Origin: Candidatus Reconcilbacillus cellulovorans
GTDB lineage: Bacteria; Bacillota; Bacilli; Paenibacillales; Reconciliibacillaceae
NCBI GenBank assembly: GCA_002507565.1
Contig: MOXJ01000017.1
Span: 1 to 58,278 of the forward strand
Direction of reading: 5' to 3'
DNA: 58,278 nucleotides
The position numbers were made by a program, and so were the translations under genes. The notes beneath the pieces were generated by a model that was not told the DNA's origin, ran no database searches, and saw only the letters and a program-made list of their open reading frames with translations. The stretch's first letter is position 1. The number at the start of each line of letters is the position of its first letter. Positions 1 through 7,494 of this stretch are shown here, one piece after another.

Positions 1-3
1 TTA

Positions 4-99
4 AGGGCCGTGAGTGTGTTACATTCCAAGACCCAGCATACAGGAGGCGCTCTTTCTTTTCAAACCGCAAATTCATTCACTACAGGAATGGCTCCTTTT
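4..99. repeat. Left copy of 96-bp inverted repeat shared with the window's right end
   Basis: Bases 4-99 are the reverse complement of 58183-58278 with a single mismatch (base 9). Homology stops sharply at 99/100, after which the two flanks are unrelated, so base 99 looks like a true element boundary while the other limit is cut by the window edge. Reading inward from the boundary, an open frame starts at ATG 76-74 on the minus strand and stays open to the edge (begins MNLRFEKKERLLYAG); it is also open in the right copy. The repeat could be the end of an insertion sequence or another dispersed element. I cannot assign a family. Confidence 0.85.
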
Positions 100-375
100 T
101 GATTTATTCCCATTTCGATCCCCTCTCTTTGGTAAGAAAAACACCATAAACCCCAGCATTGCATATTTGTATAGATCATCATTTCTGAGATTCGGATAGT
201 AATTAAATACTATAATATCAATAATAACTACAATGGCTAAAGAAATAGTAATAGTACCCAGAACACCCAGTTTTTTAATGATCCTTTTTCTGAGCTGAAT
301 TTTGGCCTCAACATAAATCTCCATTAGGACTAAAACTAGAATGATGATTAGAATACTAATTATTGAATAAATCAT
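73..375 (-). CDS. Small membrane protein, candidate bacteriocin immunity protein
   Basis: A 100-residue, very hydrophobic protein with three probable membrane segments (about 1-22, 39-60 and 69-83), a basic patch between the first two and a charged C-terminus. It starts 9 nt after the stop of the bacteriocin gene; its ribosome site (GAGGTG) abuts that stop, so the two are very likely co-translated. Position, size and topology fit class II bacteriocin immunity proteins, which act in the producer's membrane, but I recognise no specific family. The DNA is markedly AT-richer than the rest of the window, suggesting acquisition. The last eight or so codons lie inside the 96-bp repeat, so the native C-terminus may have been replaced when the repeat arrived. 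Immunity function is inferred from context only. Confidence 0.6.
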   Translation of the reverse strand: MIYSIISILIIILVLVLMEIYVEAKIQLRKRIIKKLGVLGTITISLAIVVIIDIIVFNYYPNLRNDDLYKYAMLGFMVFFLPKRGDRNGNKSKRSHSCSE

Positions 376-384
376 GGGTACACC

Positions 385-663
385 TCAATGAAGAGCATCC
401 CAAAGCTTATCTCCCACATAGGCCCCAATCATTCCACCGATGATAGAACCCGCTCTTGCACCGATTCCGGCGCCTACCGCGGTCCCAGGTCCCGGTGCAA
501 TAGCTGAACCGATCGCTGCTCCGACCGCTGCTCCAAGGGCACCCATTCCGCCTGTGAAAGCGTAATAGGCTACTGTGTTCAATGTATCTTTCAAAGAAAG
601 CCCGCCGTCGATATTTATTAATAATTCTTCCTTGGTTAGTTCAACAAAACCTTCATAGTTCAT
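385..663 (-). CDS. Double-glycine-leader bacteriocin precursor (class IIb-like)
   Basis: A 92-residue precursor. Residues 1-21 form a typical leader: acidic, with the spaced hydrophobic pattern of double-glycine leaders (FVELTKEELLINIDGG), so cleavage after Gly21 by a C39-peptidase ABC exporter is expected. The predicted 71-residue mature peptide is rich in Gly and Ala with dense GxxxG-type motifs (around GGMGALGAAVG and GARAGSIIGGMIG), as in two-peptide pore-forming bacteriocins of the Blp / lactobin-cerein type. ATG 663-661 is chosen because AAAGGAGG stands 9 nt upstream; the frame extends further but without a better site. No second peptide, exporter or peptidase gene is visible, so any of these must lie elsewhere or beyond the repeat. 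The class call is firm on leader and composition; target and activity are unknown. Confidence 0.8.
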   Translation of the reverse strand: MNYEGFVELTKEELLINIDGGLSLKDTLNTVAYYAFTGGMGALGAAVGAAIGSAIAPGPGTAVGAGIGARAGSIIGGMIGAYVGDKLWDALH

Positions 664-751
664 ACTTATAAACCTCCTTTGATTATCGGTGTTGCAATGT
701 GAGTCACCAGGCCTGGCCACACCATGATCATACACCACTTTCTTTGCGGAT

Positions 752-778
752 GGAAGTACCTATTTTTCAGGTACTTCC
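752..778. other. Perfect 10-bp hairpin upstream of the bacteriocin gene
   Basis: GGAAGTACCT and AGGTACTTCC form an uninterrupted 10-bp stem around a 7-nt loop rich in T. There is no good T-run after the stem on either strand, so it is not a classical terminator. It lies about 90 bp upstream of the bacteriocin start and just upstream of a plus-strand promoter. It could be an operator, a scar of an element, or a weak terminator. Confidence 0.5.
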
Positions 779-795
779 TTCTCCCGACACCTACC

Positions 796-825
796 TTGAC
801 AATCCCCAAGAACTTGTGTTATCAT
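796..825 (+). promoter_or_regulatory. Sigma-A-type promoter with extended -10
   Basis: TTGACA (796-801), 18-nt spacer, TATCAT (820-825) preceded by TG at -15. It points into the degraded hydrolase region and is probably a remnant or drives only non-coding transcript. Confidence 0.5.
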
Positions 826-1185
826 CACGGCTCGAGTTATTCGTAGAGAAGCTGGGGTCGTCTGCGGTTTGCTGGAACGAGGAGTCGGCGTTCACGCGCC
901 TTATCTGCCGTATTCATTTCAGCCGGGCGCCGGCGGAGTCGGCGTACGGCGGCGAATATATGATCAGTGTAGAGGCGGTCGCCCAGGCGGTGGCCGACGT
1001 ACATGCGCTCGTGCGTTGGTTGCGACGGTGCGGGGGCAGGATGCGTGGCGCTGATCGGCATCAGTCTGGGCGAGCAGATCGCGCATTTGACGGCGGCGTA
1101 CGACCGCTATGTGGACTTGGCGCGGAGGCGTTTTGGCGGGCATGGGGTAAGCCGGCTCGGATCGTTTATCCGTGCGGGCATGTAG
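821..1185 (+). pseudogene. Frameshifted remnant of an alpha/beta-hydrolase gene
   Basis: Three successive reading frames together give a recognisable alpha/beta-hydrolase fragment: an N-terminal part with LERGVGVHAPYLPYSFQ (frame of base 869), a middle helix ISVEAVAQAVADVHALVRWL (frame of 699), then the nucleophile-elbow region ALIGISLGEQIAHLTAAYD (frame of 1003), where GISLG fits the GxSxG motif. No single frame carries all three, so at least two frameshifts separate them, and both ends are missing. It fills the gap between the bacteriocin operon and the first chromosomal gene. Bases 1186-1329 hold nothing I can identify. The family call rests on the motif pattern only. Confidence 0.5.
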
Positions 1186-1329
1186 AGGGATTTTGAGCCT
1201 GTGTGTTCTATCCGAAACCTGTCAAGGAGATGATCCGTATGAAAGTAAGGTAGAAAGAAAACGGCTTGCTGGCTTCTCCGGTATTGGCGGTTTTACGTTG
1301 AAGTTGAATATTTGGCATCGCTAAGTTGC

Positions 1330-1358
1330 TTGGTTCCTGATCGAGAGCCTGATATAAT
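1330..1358 (+). promoter_or_regulatory. Sigma-A-type promoter
   Basis: TTGGTT (1330-1335), 17-nt spacer, perfect TATAAT (1353-1358), about 60 bp upstream of the secreted-protein gene at 1418. Confidence 0.65.
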
Positions 1359-1417
1359 GCTTGTGGGAGAGTTTGCCGATCAGGCCATGAGCTTTGAAAG
1401 ACGGGGAGGACGCGGCA

Positions 1418-3601
1418 TTGACGCGGAAAACGTGGATTGCATCCGCTTTGGCGGCGGTGCTGGCCGTTTCCGCCGTGTTTCCCGGCGCGGCGGCGGAACC
1501 GGCGGGTCGGGATAAGGCGGGAGAAAAGCCGCTTTTTGCCGTGCGGCCGGTGGGAAGCTTGTCGCTCGGCGGCGGTCGTCTGGAACTGTCGGAAGCCTAT
1601 ATCATGTCGGGCGACGAGGGGGGCGAGCGGCTTTCGATGGCGATCCGGCTCGTCAACGGTTCGGCGGGCGAGCTCGATCTGTTCGATTACGCCCTCCGGC
1701 TGAGATGGAAGGGCGCGAGTTTGCCGGTCAAATGGCTGCCGCGCGACAAGGAACAGCACGAGCTGCCGGCTTATTCCGAGCGCACGTTCGTCGCGTACGC
1801 CGATTTGCCGACGGGCGCGTCGTGGCCGGAGCTGTCGCTGGAGGCGGCGCGCTGGGATTTTTCCCAGCCCGGCTTTGAGCGGAAAATCGGCGCGATCGCG
1901 TTTCCCTCCGATTATTCCGCGGCGGCGCCGGGCGATGCAAGGCGGTCGTGGACGGAAGGGCCGACCGTCTTGGCGGCGGATGTCGACCGCGTCACCGCTC
2001 TGGAGCGGGGCGAGGACGTCGGCGTCCATGTTTACGTCAACATGAAAAACGAAGGGCGTTTTCCGCTCGATGTTCCCGCTTACGACTACTACTTGCGTTT
2101 CGGAAAAAAGACGTTTTACCCGTTGGAAGCAGCGGCCTCTGGCGTGCTTCGGCTCGAGCCGGGCAAAAGTCGGCAGGTGCAGCTGCGCGCGGACGTGCCG
2201 TCGTCCGTGTTTGCGGACGACATGGAGCTGTGGATCGTCCGTCGGCTTCCGCTCGACGGTCAGCGGACGCTTAGAATGCCTGTGGCGCTGTTCGACGTCT
2301 CCGGCAGTCGGTCGGGTGCGTTCGACACGGTGCAGGCGGTGCCGGTGTCCGTCGGGCGATACGACTATCGACTGAAGACGGACTCGGTGCAGCGGTTGCC
2401 GTGGGAAGACAAGGACATCCTGGCGGTCCGGCTGCTTCTGGAAAATCCGGGTGCGTCGGCCGCGCCGGTGCCGCGTCTTTCCGCCTATTTCGAGCTGGAT
2501 AAGGGCGTGCGTGTCGACGGCGTCGTCGTCGTGCCCGGGGAACGCGTCGGCGTCGAGGCGGGCGGTGCCGTGCCGATGTACGCCTACGCGAAAGTTCCTT
2601 ATGCGTTCCGCTTCGCGGAATCGTCGCTCGTGCTGGCGGAACGCGCGTCGGCGGAAGGTACCGGCCCGGCGTTGGCTGCGTCGACGGGATCTGCGCCGGT
2701 TGCGGAACGGGAGCTCGTGCGGCTGAACTTGCCGGTCGAGGAGAAGGCGTGGCGGATCGTGCCGGTGTCCGGGGAGATCGTTCGCGAACTTGCCGGCCGC
2801 ACGGTCGCGCTGAAAGCGGGCGCGCCCAGGCTGTACGAAAGCGATGCCGGCGTTTTGGCCGCAATTCCCGTCGTGCTTGAAAACCGCGAGAAGCGGGCGC
2901 TGCGCGCACCGGAGTTGGCCGGGTACCTGCTTGCCGGGGACGGTTCGGCCTATCCCGTAAGTGTGTGGCGTTCCGGCGGACAGACGACGCCTGCCGGAGG
3001 CAGGGCGCTGTACTGGTTTTCGAGCGAGGTACCGGCCGGTTTTACGGCGGGCGACGGTTTGCAGTTGCTCGTCGGAGAGGCTGCCGGCGGCGGCCTTTCG
3101 GTCGGTTCTACCGGAGGGACCGCGGCGTCGGGGCAGCCGGACGCGTATCTGAACGCGGTCGGCTTGGCGCTTGGATCGCCTGCTGCCGGTGCGGCGAATC
3201 GACTGAGCGGCCTCGACGTCGACCCGTACGTGCTGAGCATCCGAAATTTGAAAGCCAATTTTACGAACTTCTACTCTTACGAATGGACAGTCGAGTTCCA
3301 GTACGAGCTTCGCAACGAGACGCTGCCCGGCGTCGCGGGACCTGAACGCGACATCGTGCTGGAGTTCCGCAACCGGTCGGGGGAACTCGTGTTCGAGAAA
3401 AAACTGGCGCTCGGGGCGAGAGCGGCCGACCGGCCCTCGCTTGAACTCGGCAAGGGCGATATGCGGCTTGTCTTCAACGATCCCGCGGCGTTCCGCAGTT
3501 ACAGCGGTCCGGATTATACGCTGAACGTTTACGAGGAATATCGCGGATACCGCCGTTTGCTCGCCTCGCGGACGATCGGCTGGGGCGTTTCGTCCGACTG
3601 A
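1418..3601 (+). CDS. Secreted protein of unknown function with repeated beta-rich modules
   Basis: About 727 residues. TTG at 1418 is preferred because GGGGAGG lies 8 nt upstream and it yields a clean signal peptide (RKTWIA, hydrophobic core, then PGAAA around residue 25); an in-frame TTG at 1394 has no ribosome site. The mature part seems built from four or five similar modules of about 130-150 residues, each with a 'valine-asparagine/leucine-glutamate-asparagine' type strand (LVNGSAGELDLFDY, VNMKNEGRFPLDVPAYDYY, LLENPGASAAPVP, VLENREKRALRAPE, YELRNETLPG) followed by a short 'Y-x-L-R/F' strand, as in Ig-like or DUF4352-like extracellular folds. No enzyme motif is seen. It is monocistronic under its own promoter and stands at the junction with the accessory patch. 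Function unknown. Confidence 0.75.
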   Translation: MTRKTWIASALAAVLAVSAVFPGAAAEPAGRDKAGEKPLFAVRPVGSLSLGGGRLELSEAYIMSGDEGGERLSMAIRLVNGSAGELDLFDYALRLRWKGASLPVKWLPRDKEQHELPAYSERTFVAYADLPTGASWPELSLEAARWDFSQPGFERKIGAIAFPSDYSAAAPGDARRSWTEGPTVLAADVDRVTALERGEDVGVHVYVNMKNEGRFPLDVPAYDYYLRFGKKTFYPLEAAASGVLRLEPGKSRQVQLRADVPSSVFADDMELWIVRRLPLDGQRTLRMPVALFDVSGSRSGAFDTVQAVPVSVGRYDYRLKTDSVQRLPWEDKDILAVRLLLENPGASAAPVPRLSAYFELDKGVRVDGVVVVPGERVGVEAGGAVPMYAYAKVPYAFRFAESSLVLAERASAEGTGPALAASTGSAPVAERELVRLNLPVEEKAWRIVPVSGEIVRELAGRTVALKAGAPRLYESDAGVLAAIPVVLENREKRALRAPELAGYLLAGDGSAYPVSVWRSGGQTTPAGGRALYWFSSEVPAGFTAGDGLQLLVGEAAGGGLSVGSTGGTAASGQPDAYLNAVGLALGSPAAGAANRLSGLDVDPYVLSIRNLKANFTNFYSYEWTVEFQYELRNETLPGVAGPERDIVLEFRNRSGELVFEKKLALGARAADRPSLELGKGDMRLVFNDPAAFRSYSGPDYTLNVYEEYRGYRRLLASRTIGWGVSSD

Positions 3602-3671
3602 GCGTTCTAAAGCCTCCCTGTCCTTCATAGATCATGATTGAGACGTTCTCGGACGAGGGAGGAGCGGCCGC

Positions 3672-4817
3672 ATGAACAAGGCTCGGGTGACGTATCGGTT
3701 CGACGAAAACGGCAAGGTGGTTCGCGATGAGCCGGCGGAAAGCGCGCCCGGCAGTGTTGTGTCTGTTCCGCGGAAGGAAGCTTCCGGTGGAACGACGGGG
3801 TGGCGCGAATTCGCGCGCGATTACGATGCCTGGTCGGACGACATCGCGGACGTCGCCCGGCTGGAGCGGCTGATCCGCGACGCGGATGCCGACGGACGGC
3901 GGTCGAGCGGCACGGCAGATTTTTCGAATGCTGCGGGAGAATCGTTGTCGTTGGTGGAAGTCGAGTCGCATGAGCGAAGCGGATTGCGTTCGCGCTATCG
4001 CCCGCCCGCTTTTTTGAAGACCGTCCTGTCCGCCTTAGCGGCGGTGGCGACGGGGCTTGCGTGCGGGTATCTGGTGTTGTTCTGGTTTTCGGCCTCGGGT
4101 GACGAGGGACGTCAACGCGGACAGCCGACCGACGCCGAAGCGGCGCTTTCGACTTCGGGAAGGAGCGTTTCCGCGGGGGCGGTCGTCGTTTTGCCGGAAG
4201 CGCGTTATGTGTTCCTGCAGGTCGGCGCCTTCCGTTCGGCGGAAGGAGCGAAGACGGCGGCGGACGCGCTGAAGTCGGAAGGGTTGGCGGCGGCCGTCGA
4301 AAACGGCGACCCGCATCTCGTGTTTGCAGGCGTGGCGACCGGCAAGGAAGAGGCGCGCGCGCTCGTCGCCCGGCTGCAGGACGGAACGCGAGAAATTTTT
4401 TTAAAGGAAAAAACCGTGCCGAACGTCCGGTACGTCCGCTGGGGAGCCGGAATGCAGGAAGCCGCCGCCAGTTTCGAGGCGGCGCACAAACTTGCCGAAA
4501 CGGTCGTTCGGCTGACTTCGCTCCGGCTTGGCTCCGGCGACATAAGGAAAATGGACGAGGCGACGTTTGCAGGACTCCGTTCGGCCCATCAGGCATTCGA
4601 CGCCGCGTTCAAAGCGGCGGCGCCCGGGGTGCCGGCCGAAGGGAAAGCGGCTTTCGACCGAATCGATCGCGCGCTCGACGCCGCCGTGCTCGCGCTGGAA
4701 AATTATAACCGCGCACCGTCGACCGCCCTGTTGTGGCAGGCGCAAAACGCGGTGATCGATTCTTTGTTGGCGGAAAACGAACTGGCGGTCGCTTTGGCGG
4801 TGCCGGGCGCGGGATGA
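3672..4817 (+). CDS. Membrane-anchored SPOR-domain protein
   Basis: 381 residues: a hydrophilic N-terminal cytoplasmic part (1-115), one transmembrane segment (about 116-140, with LSALAAVATGLACGYLVLFW), a linker, then a SPOR domain at about 178-247 (YVFLQVGAFRSAEGAKTAAD, then ALVARL) and a roughly 130-residue helical tail. SPOR domains bind denuded peptidoglycan at septa; a bitopic SPOR protein close to maf, mreBCD and minCD suggests a role in septal or engulfment wall remodelling, though this is inference. GGGAGGAG sits before ATG 3672. A terminator follows at 4905, so the gene is separate from the transporter downstream. Confidence 0.7.
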   Translation: MNKARVTYRFDENGKVVRDEPAESAPGSVVSVPRKEASGGTTGWREFARDYDAWSDDIADVARLERLIRDADADGRRSSGTADFSNAAGESLSLVEVESHERSGLRSRYRPPAFLKTVLSALAAVATGLACGYLVLFWFSASGDEGRQRGQPTDAEAALSTSGRSVSAGAVVVLPEARYVFLQVGAFRSAEGAKTAADALKSEGLAAAVENGDPHLVFAGVATGKEEARALVARLQDGTREIFLKEKTVPNVRYVRWGAGMQEAAASFEAAHKLAETVVRLTSLRLGSGDIRKMDEATFAGLRSAHQAFDAAFKAAAPGVPAEGKAAFDRIDRALDAAVLALENYNRAPSTALLWQAQNAVIDSLLAENELAVALAVPGAG

Positions 4818-4904
4818 CCTCGTCGTTTGCGCCAAACCGACGTTTGGGCCTCGGTGCAGCGCGGCGGGGACCGGACGGGACGTCTTTGCGGTCCGAACGA
4901 CGGG

Positions 4905-4932
4905 CCGGCGGGCGTGCCGCGCCGGTTTTTTT
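4905..4932 (+). terminator. Rho-independent terminator after the SPOR gene
   Basis: CCGGCG (4905-4910) pairs with CGCCGG (4920-4925), 9-nt loop, followed by seven T (4926-4932). Confidence 0.7.
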
Positions 4933-4933
4933 G

Positions 4934-4962
4934 TTGTTTTGAAAACGTCGAACGTGTATAGT
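4934..4962 (+). promoter_or_regulatory. Probable promoter of the MFS gene
   Basis: TTGTTT (4934-4939), 17-nt spacer, TATAGT (4957-4962). The predicted transcription start near 4969 lies downstream of the in-frame TTG at 4962, which argues for the later start at 4998. Confidence 0.4.
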
Positions 4963-4997
4963 TGGGTTGTGGAACGGTTCCAAGGGGGGAGCGCGCT

Positions 4998-6203
4998 CTG
5001 TTTCGCAATCGTTTCGTCCGCGTTTTGCTGTTGTCGGCGCTCTTTTTACAGATTGGCGTTTGGGTGCGCAATCTCGCCGTCCTGATGTACGTTATGGAAA
5101 AGACCGGAGGAGACGCCGTCGCCGTGTCGTTGGTGCAGCTCGCCGAGTATGCGCCGATTTTTTTGTTTTCGTTCGTCGGCGGCACGTTTGCCGATCGGTG
5201 GCGGCCGAAACGGACGATGGTGGGATGCGATCTGACGAGTGCGCTGTTTGCGTTTCTCGTACTGCCCGCGATGGAGCGGATTTCGTGGACGGCGGCGCTT
5301 GCAGCGGTGTTCGTTTCGAGCGTATTGTCGCAGTTTTCGCAGCCGGCCGGCATGCGGCTGTTCAAGCGGCATGTGCCGGAAAAGTGGGTGCAGACCGGCA
5401 TGTCGCTTTACCAGACGCTGATCGCGGCGTTTATGATCGCGGGCCCGATTCTCGGCACGATGGTTTATGAATCGTTCGGCATTGAGGCGGCCGTCGCCGT
5501 CATGGGCGCGGCGTTTCTGGCTTCCGCCTGCGTTCTTGCGTTTTTGCCGCCCGATTCTGCGGAAGACGGATCCCGGTCCGGCTCGGTGCTGGCCGACATG
5601 GCGGCCGGATTTCGGTACGTCCGGGCGAACCGCGTGCTGATGCTGCTCGGCGGTCATTTCGCCTCGGCGGGATTGGCGCTCGGTCTCATCCAGCCGCTGA
5701 CCGTGTTCGTCGTCACGGAGAAGCTGGGATTGCCCAAAGAGCAGCTGCAATGGCTGCTCGCGGCCAACGGCGTCGCCATGTTGATCGGCGGGGCGCTGAC
5801 GGCCGGCTGGTCGAGAAAAATCGCTCCGGAGACGCTTCTTTTGGTGGGAGCGTTGGTCAGCTCCCTCTCCGTGCTGACCATCGGCCTGTCGACGAATCTC
5901 GGCTTGACGCTTCTAGCCGAGTTTTCCGTCGGGCTCGTGCTGCCGGGCATTCAAGTCGGCATCGCGACGCTCGTGCTCCGCAGCACGGAGGCGGATTTCG
6001 TCGGGCGTGTCAACGGAATTTTGAACCCGCTGTTCATGGGAACGATGGTGGCGACGATGGCGGTGTCGGGGTGGCTGAAAGAGCGATTGTCGCTCGAACC
6101 GCTGTTTCTGGCGGCGACGGTTCTTTTTTGCATCGGGGCGCTGTTCGTTTTCCCGTTGTTCGCCGCACGCCGTGCTCCCAACGCGTCCGGCGACGCCGCC
6201 TAG
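4998..6203 (+). CDS. Major facilitator superfamily transporter
   Basis: About 401 residues with twelve predicted membrane helices, and the typical loop 2-3 motif after helix 2 (GGTFADRWRPKRTM, residues about 57-70), so a drug/H+-antiporter-like MFS permease of the inner membrane; the substrate cannot be told. The start is unusual: the hydrophobic N-terminus begins at CTG 4998 (then FRNRFVRVLLLSALF), 8 nt behind GGGGGG, whereas the alternative in-frame TTG (4962) lacks a ribosome site and overlaps the predicted -10 box. Two other genes here (ruvC, spoVB) show the same choice. Confidence 0.8.
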   Translation: MFRNRFVRVLLLSALFLQIGVWVRNLAVLMYVMEKTGGDAVAVSLVQLAEYAPIFLFSFVGGTFADRWRPKRTMVGCDLTSALFAFLVLPAMERISWTAALAAVFVSSVLSQFSQPAGMRLFKRHVPEKWVQTGMSLYQTLIAAFMIAGPILGTMVYESFGIEAAVAVMGAAFLASACVLAFLPPDSAEDGSRSGSVLADMAAGFRYVRANRVLMLLGGHFASAGLALGLIQPLTVFVVTEKLGLPKEQLQWLLAANGVAMLIGGALTAGWSRKIAPETLLLVGALVSSLSVLTIGLSTNLGLTLLAEFSVGLVLPGIQVGIATLVLRSTEADFVGRVNGILNPLFMGTMVATMAVSGWLKERLSLEPLFLAATVLFCIGALFVFPLFAARRAPNASGDAA

Positions 6204-6264
6204 ACCGCCGCTTGCGGCTTTGGTATGATAGAGACATGATCGGAAGAAGGAGACGCGACGTTCC

Positions 6265-7227
6265 ATGCCGAACATCGACTTGCCTTTGCGGGAATTGCTC
6301 GCCTATAAGCCGGAGCTGACGCGCGAACCGGATTTCGACGCATTTTGGGACAAGCATCTTGCTCGGTCGGCCGCTGTGCCGCTGAACGTACGTTTGACGC
6401 CGCAGGGGTTTCCGGCGAGGCTGGCGGACGTTTACGAGGTCGTCTACGACGGCGTCGACGGTACGCCGGTGCACGGATGGCTCGTCGTCCCGAAGCGGGA
6501 CGTTGCGCCGCGGCCGCTGCCCGCCGTCGTCTGTTATCACGGATATTCGGCGACGCGCGAACCGGTCGCCGCTCTGCTGAAGTGGACGGCGCTGGGCGTT
6601 GCGGCGATGAGCGTCGACGTGCGCGGCCAGGCCGGCCCGACGCCCGATCTTGCACGTTATCCGCAAGGGGCGGCGGTCGGGTGGATGACGCTTGGTATTT
6701 TGGACCCGAATACCTATTACTATTTGAACGTCTACCTCGACTGCGTGCGGGCGATCGATGCCGTCTGTTCGCTTCCCGACATCGATCCGAACCGGATTGC
6801 GGTTTGCGGCGCCAGTCAGGGCGGCGGGCTGACGTTGGCGGCGGCCGCACTCGATTCGCGGCCGAAGCTGGCGATGCCGGTATATCCGTTTCTGTGCCAT
6901 TTCCGGCGGGCGGTGGAATGCCATCTCGACGGCCCTTACGACGAAATCCGCAAATGGTTCAGGCGGTTCGATCCTCAGCACCGGCTCGAGGAGCAGGTAT
7001 ACCGGACTCTCAGCTATTTCGACGGCATGAACATGGCCGCGCGCGTGCGCGCGAGAACGCTGATGGCGATCGCCCTGCAGGACACGGTCTGTCCGCCGTC
7101 AACCTGTTTCGCCGCGTATCACCATCTGGCGGGCGAAAAGGAACTGCGGCTTTATCCCGATCACGGGCACGAGCCGCTGCCGTCTCACGACGAAGAGATG
7201 ATGCGGTTTGTGGAGGCGTATCTGTAG
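6265..7227 (+). CDS. CE7-family acetyl esterase (acetyl xylan esterase / cephalosporin deacetylase)
   Basis: 320 residues, the full CE7 length. All family signatures are present: RGQ at 120-122, nucleophile GASQG with Ser184, the Asp in LQDTVCPP (Asp273) and GHE with His302. CE7 enzymes remove acetyl groups from xylo-oligosaccharides, glucose esters and cephalosporins; they usually act inside the cell, and no signal peptide is seen here. GAAGGAG precedes ATG 6265, and an extended -10 (TGgTATGAT, 6221-6229) may be its promoter. The neighbouring transporter might import acetylated sugars, but this is speculation. Confidence 0.9.
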   Translation: MPNIDLPLRELLAYKPELTREPDFDAFWDKHLARSAAVPLNVRLTPQGFPARLADVYEVVYDGVDGTPVHGWLVVPKRDVAPRPLPAVVCYHGYSATREPVAALLKWTALGVAAMSVDVRGQAGPTPDLARYPQGAAVGWMTLGILDPNTYYYLNVYLDCVRAIDAVCSLPDIDPNRIAVCGASQGGGLTLAAAALDSRPKLAMPVYPFLCHFRRAVECHLDGPYDEIRKWFRRFDPQHRLEEQVYRTLSYFDGMNMAARVRARTLMAIALQDTVCPPSTCFAAYHHLAGEKELRLYPDHGHEPLPSHDEEMMRFVEAYL

Positions 7228-7232
7228 CGCCG

Positions 7233-7475
7233 ATGAAAAAATCGTCGTTTGCGTTCGCGCTGTTTGTGCTGCTCGGCTTGTTGGCCGGGTCGATCGTCGG
7301 ACAGCTGCTCGCGGCGGTGCCCACGCTGTCGTTTTTGACAACGGGCATCGTTCTGGAGTGGCATCCGAAAGCCGACCTGCACGTTCTGCAATTCGACATC
7401 TGGTTTCGGTTTCGGCTTCACCTGTTGAACTTGCTCGGGTTGCTTTTTGCGATCTGGATGTACCGGAAACTGTGA
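7233..7475 (+). CDS. DUF4321 small membrane protein
   Basis: 80 residues with two hydrophobic segments (about 5-27 and 58-76) and the family-like stretch FRLHLLNLLGLLFAIWMYRK at the C-terminus. Proteins of this family are typically encoded directly upstream of maf in spore formers, as here (19 nt). Function unknown. ATG 7233 begins 5 nt after the esterase stop and the nearest ribosome-like site (GGAGG) is inside the esterase end, so translation may be coupled. Confidence 0.75.
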   Translation: MKKSSFAFALFVLLGLLAGSIVGQLLAAVPTLSFLTTGIVLEWHPKADLHVLQFDIWFRFRLHLLNLLGLLFAIWMYRKL

Positions 7476-7494
7476 CGGAGGAATCGGGACGCAC

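Noticed and set aside
14-199. Plus-strand 61-codon frame crossing the left repeat
   Set aside because: It reads out of the repeat into the antisense of the membrane gene; the repeat part is also present at the right end reading into antisense of the last ORF, so the two continuations are unrelated.
1208-3628. Very long minus-strand frame opposite the secreted-protein gene
   Set aside because: It mirrors a clear coding gene in GC-rich DNA, is Arg/Pro-rich without domain pattern and has no ribosome site.
4962-4997. TTG 4962 as start of the MFS gene
   Set aside because: It overlaps the predicted -10 box and has no ribosome site; CTG 4998 fits better.
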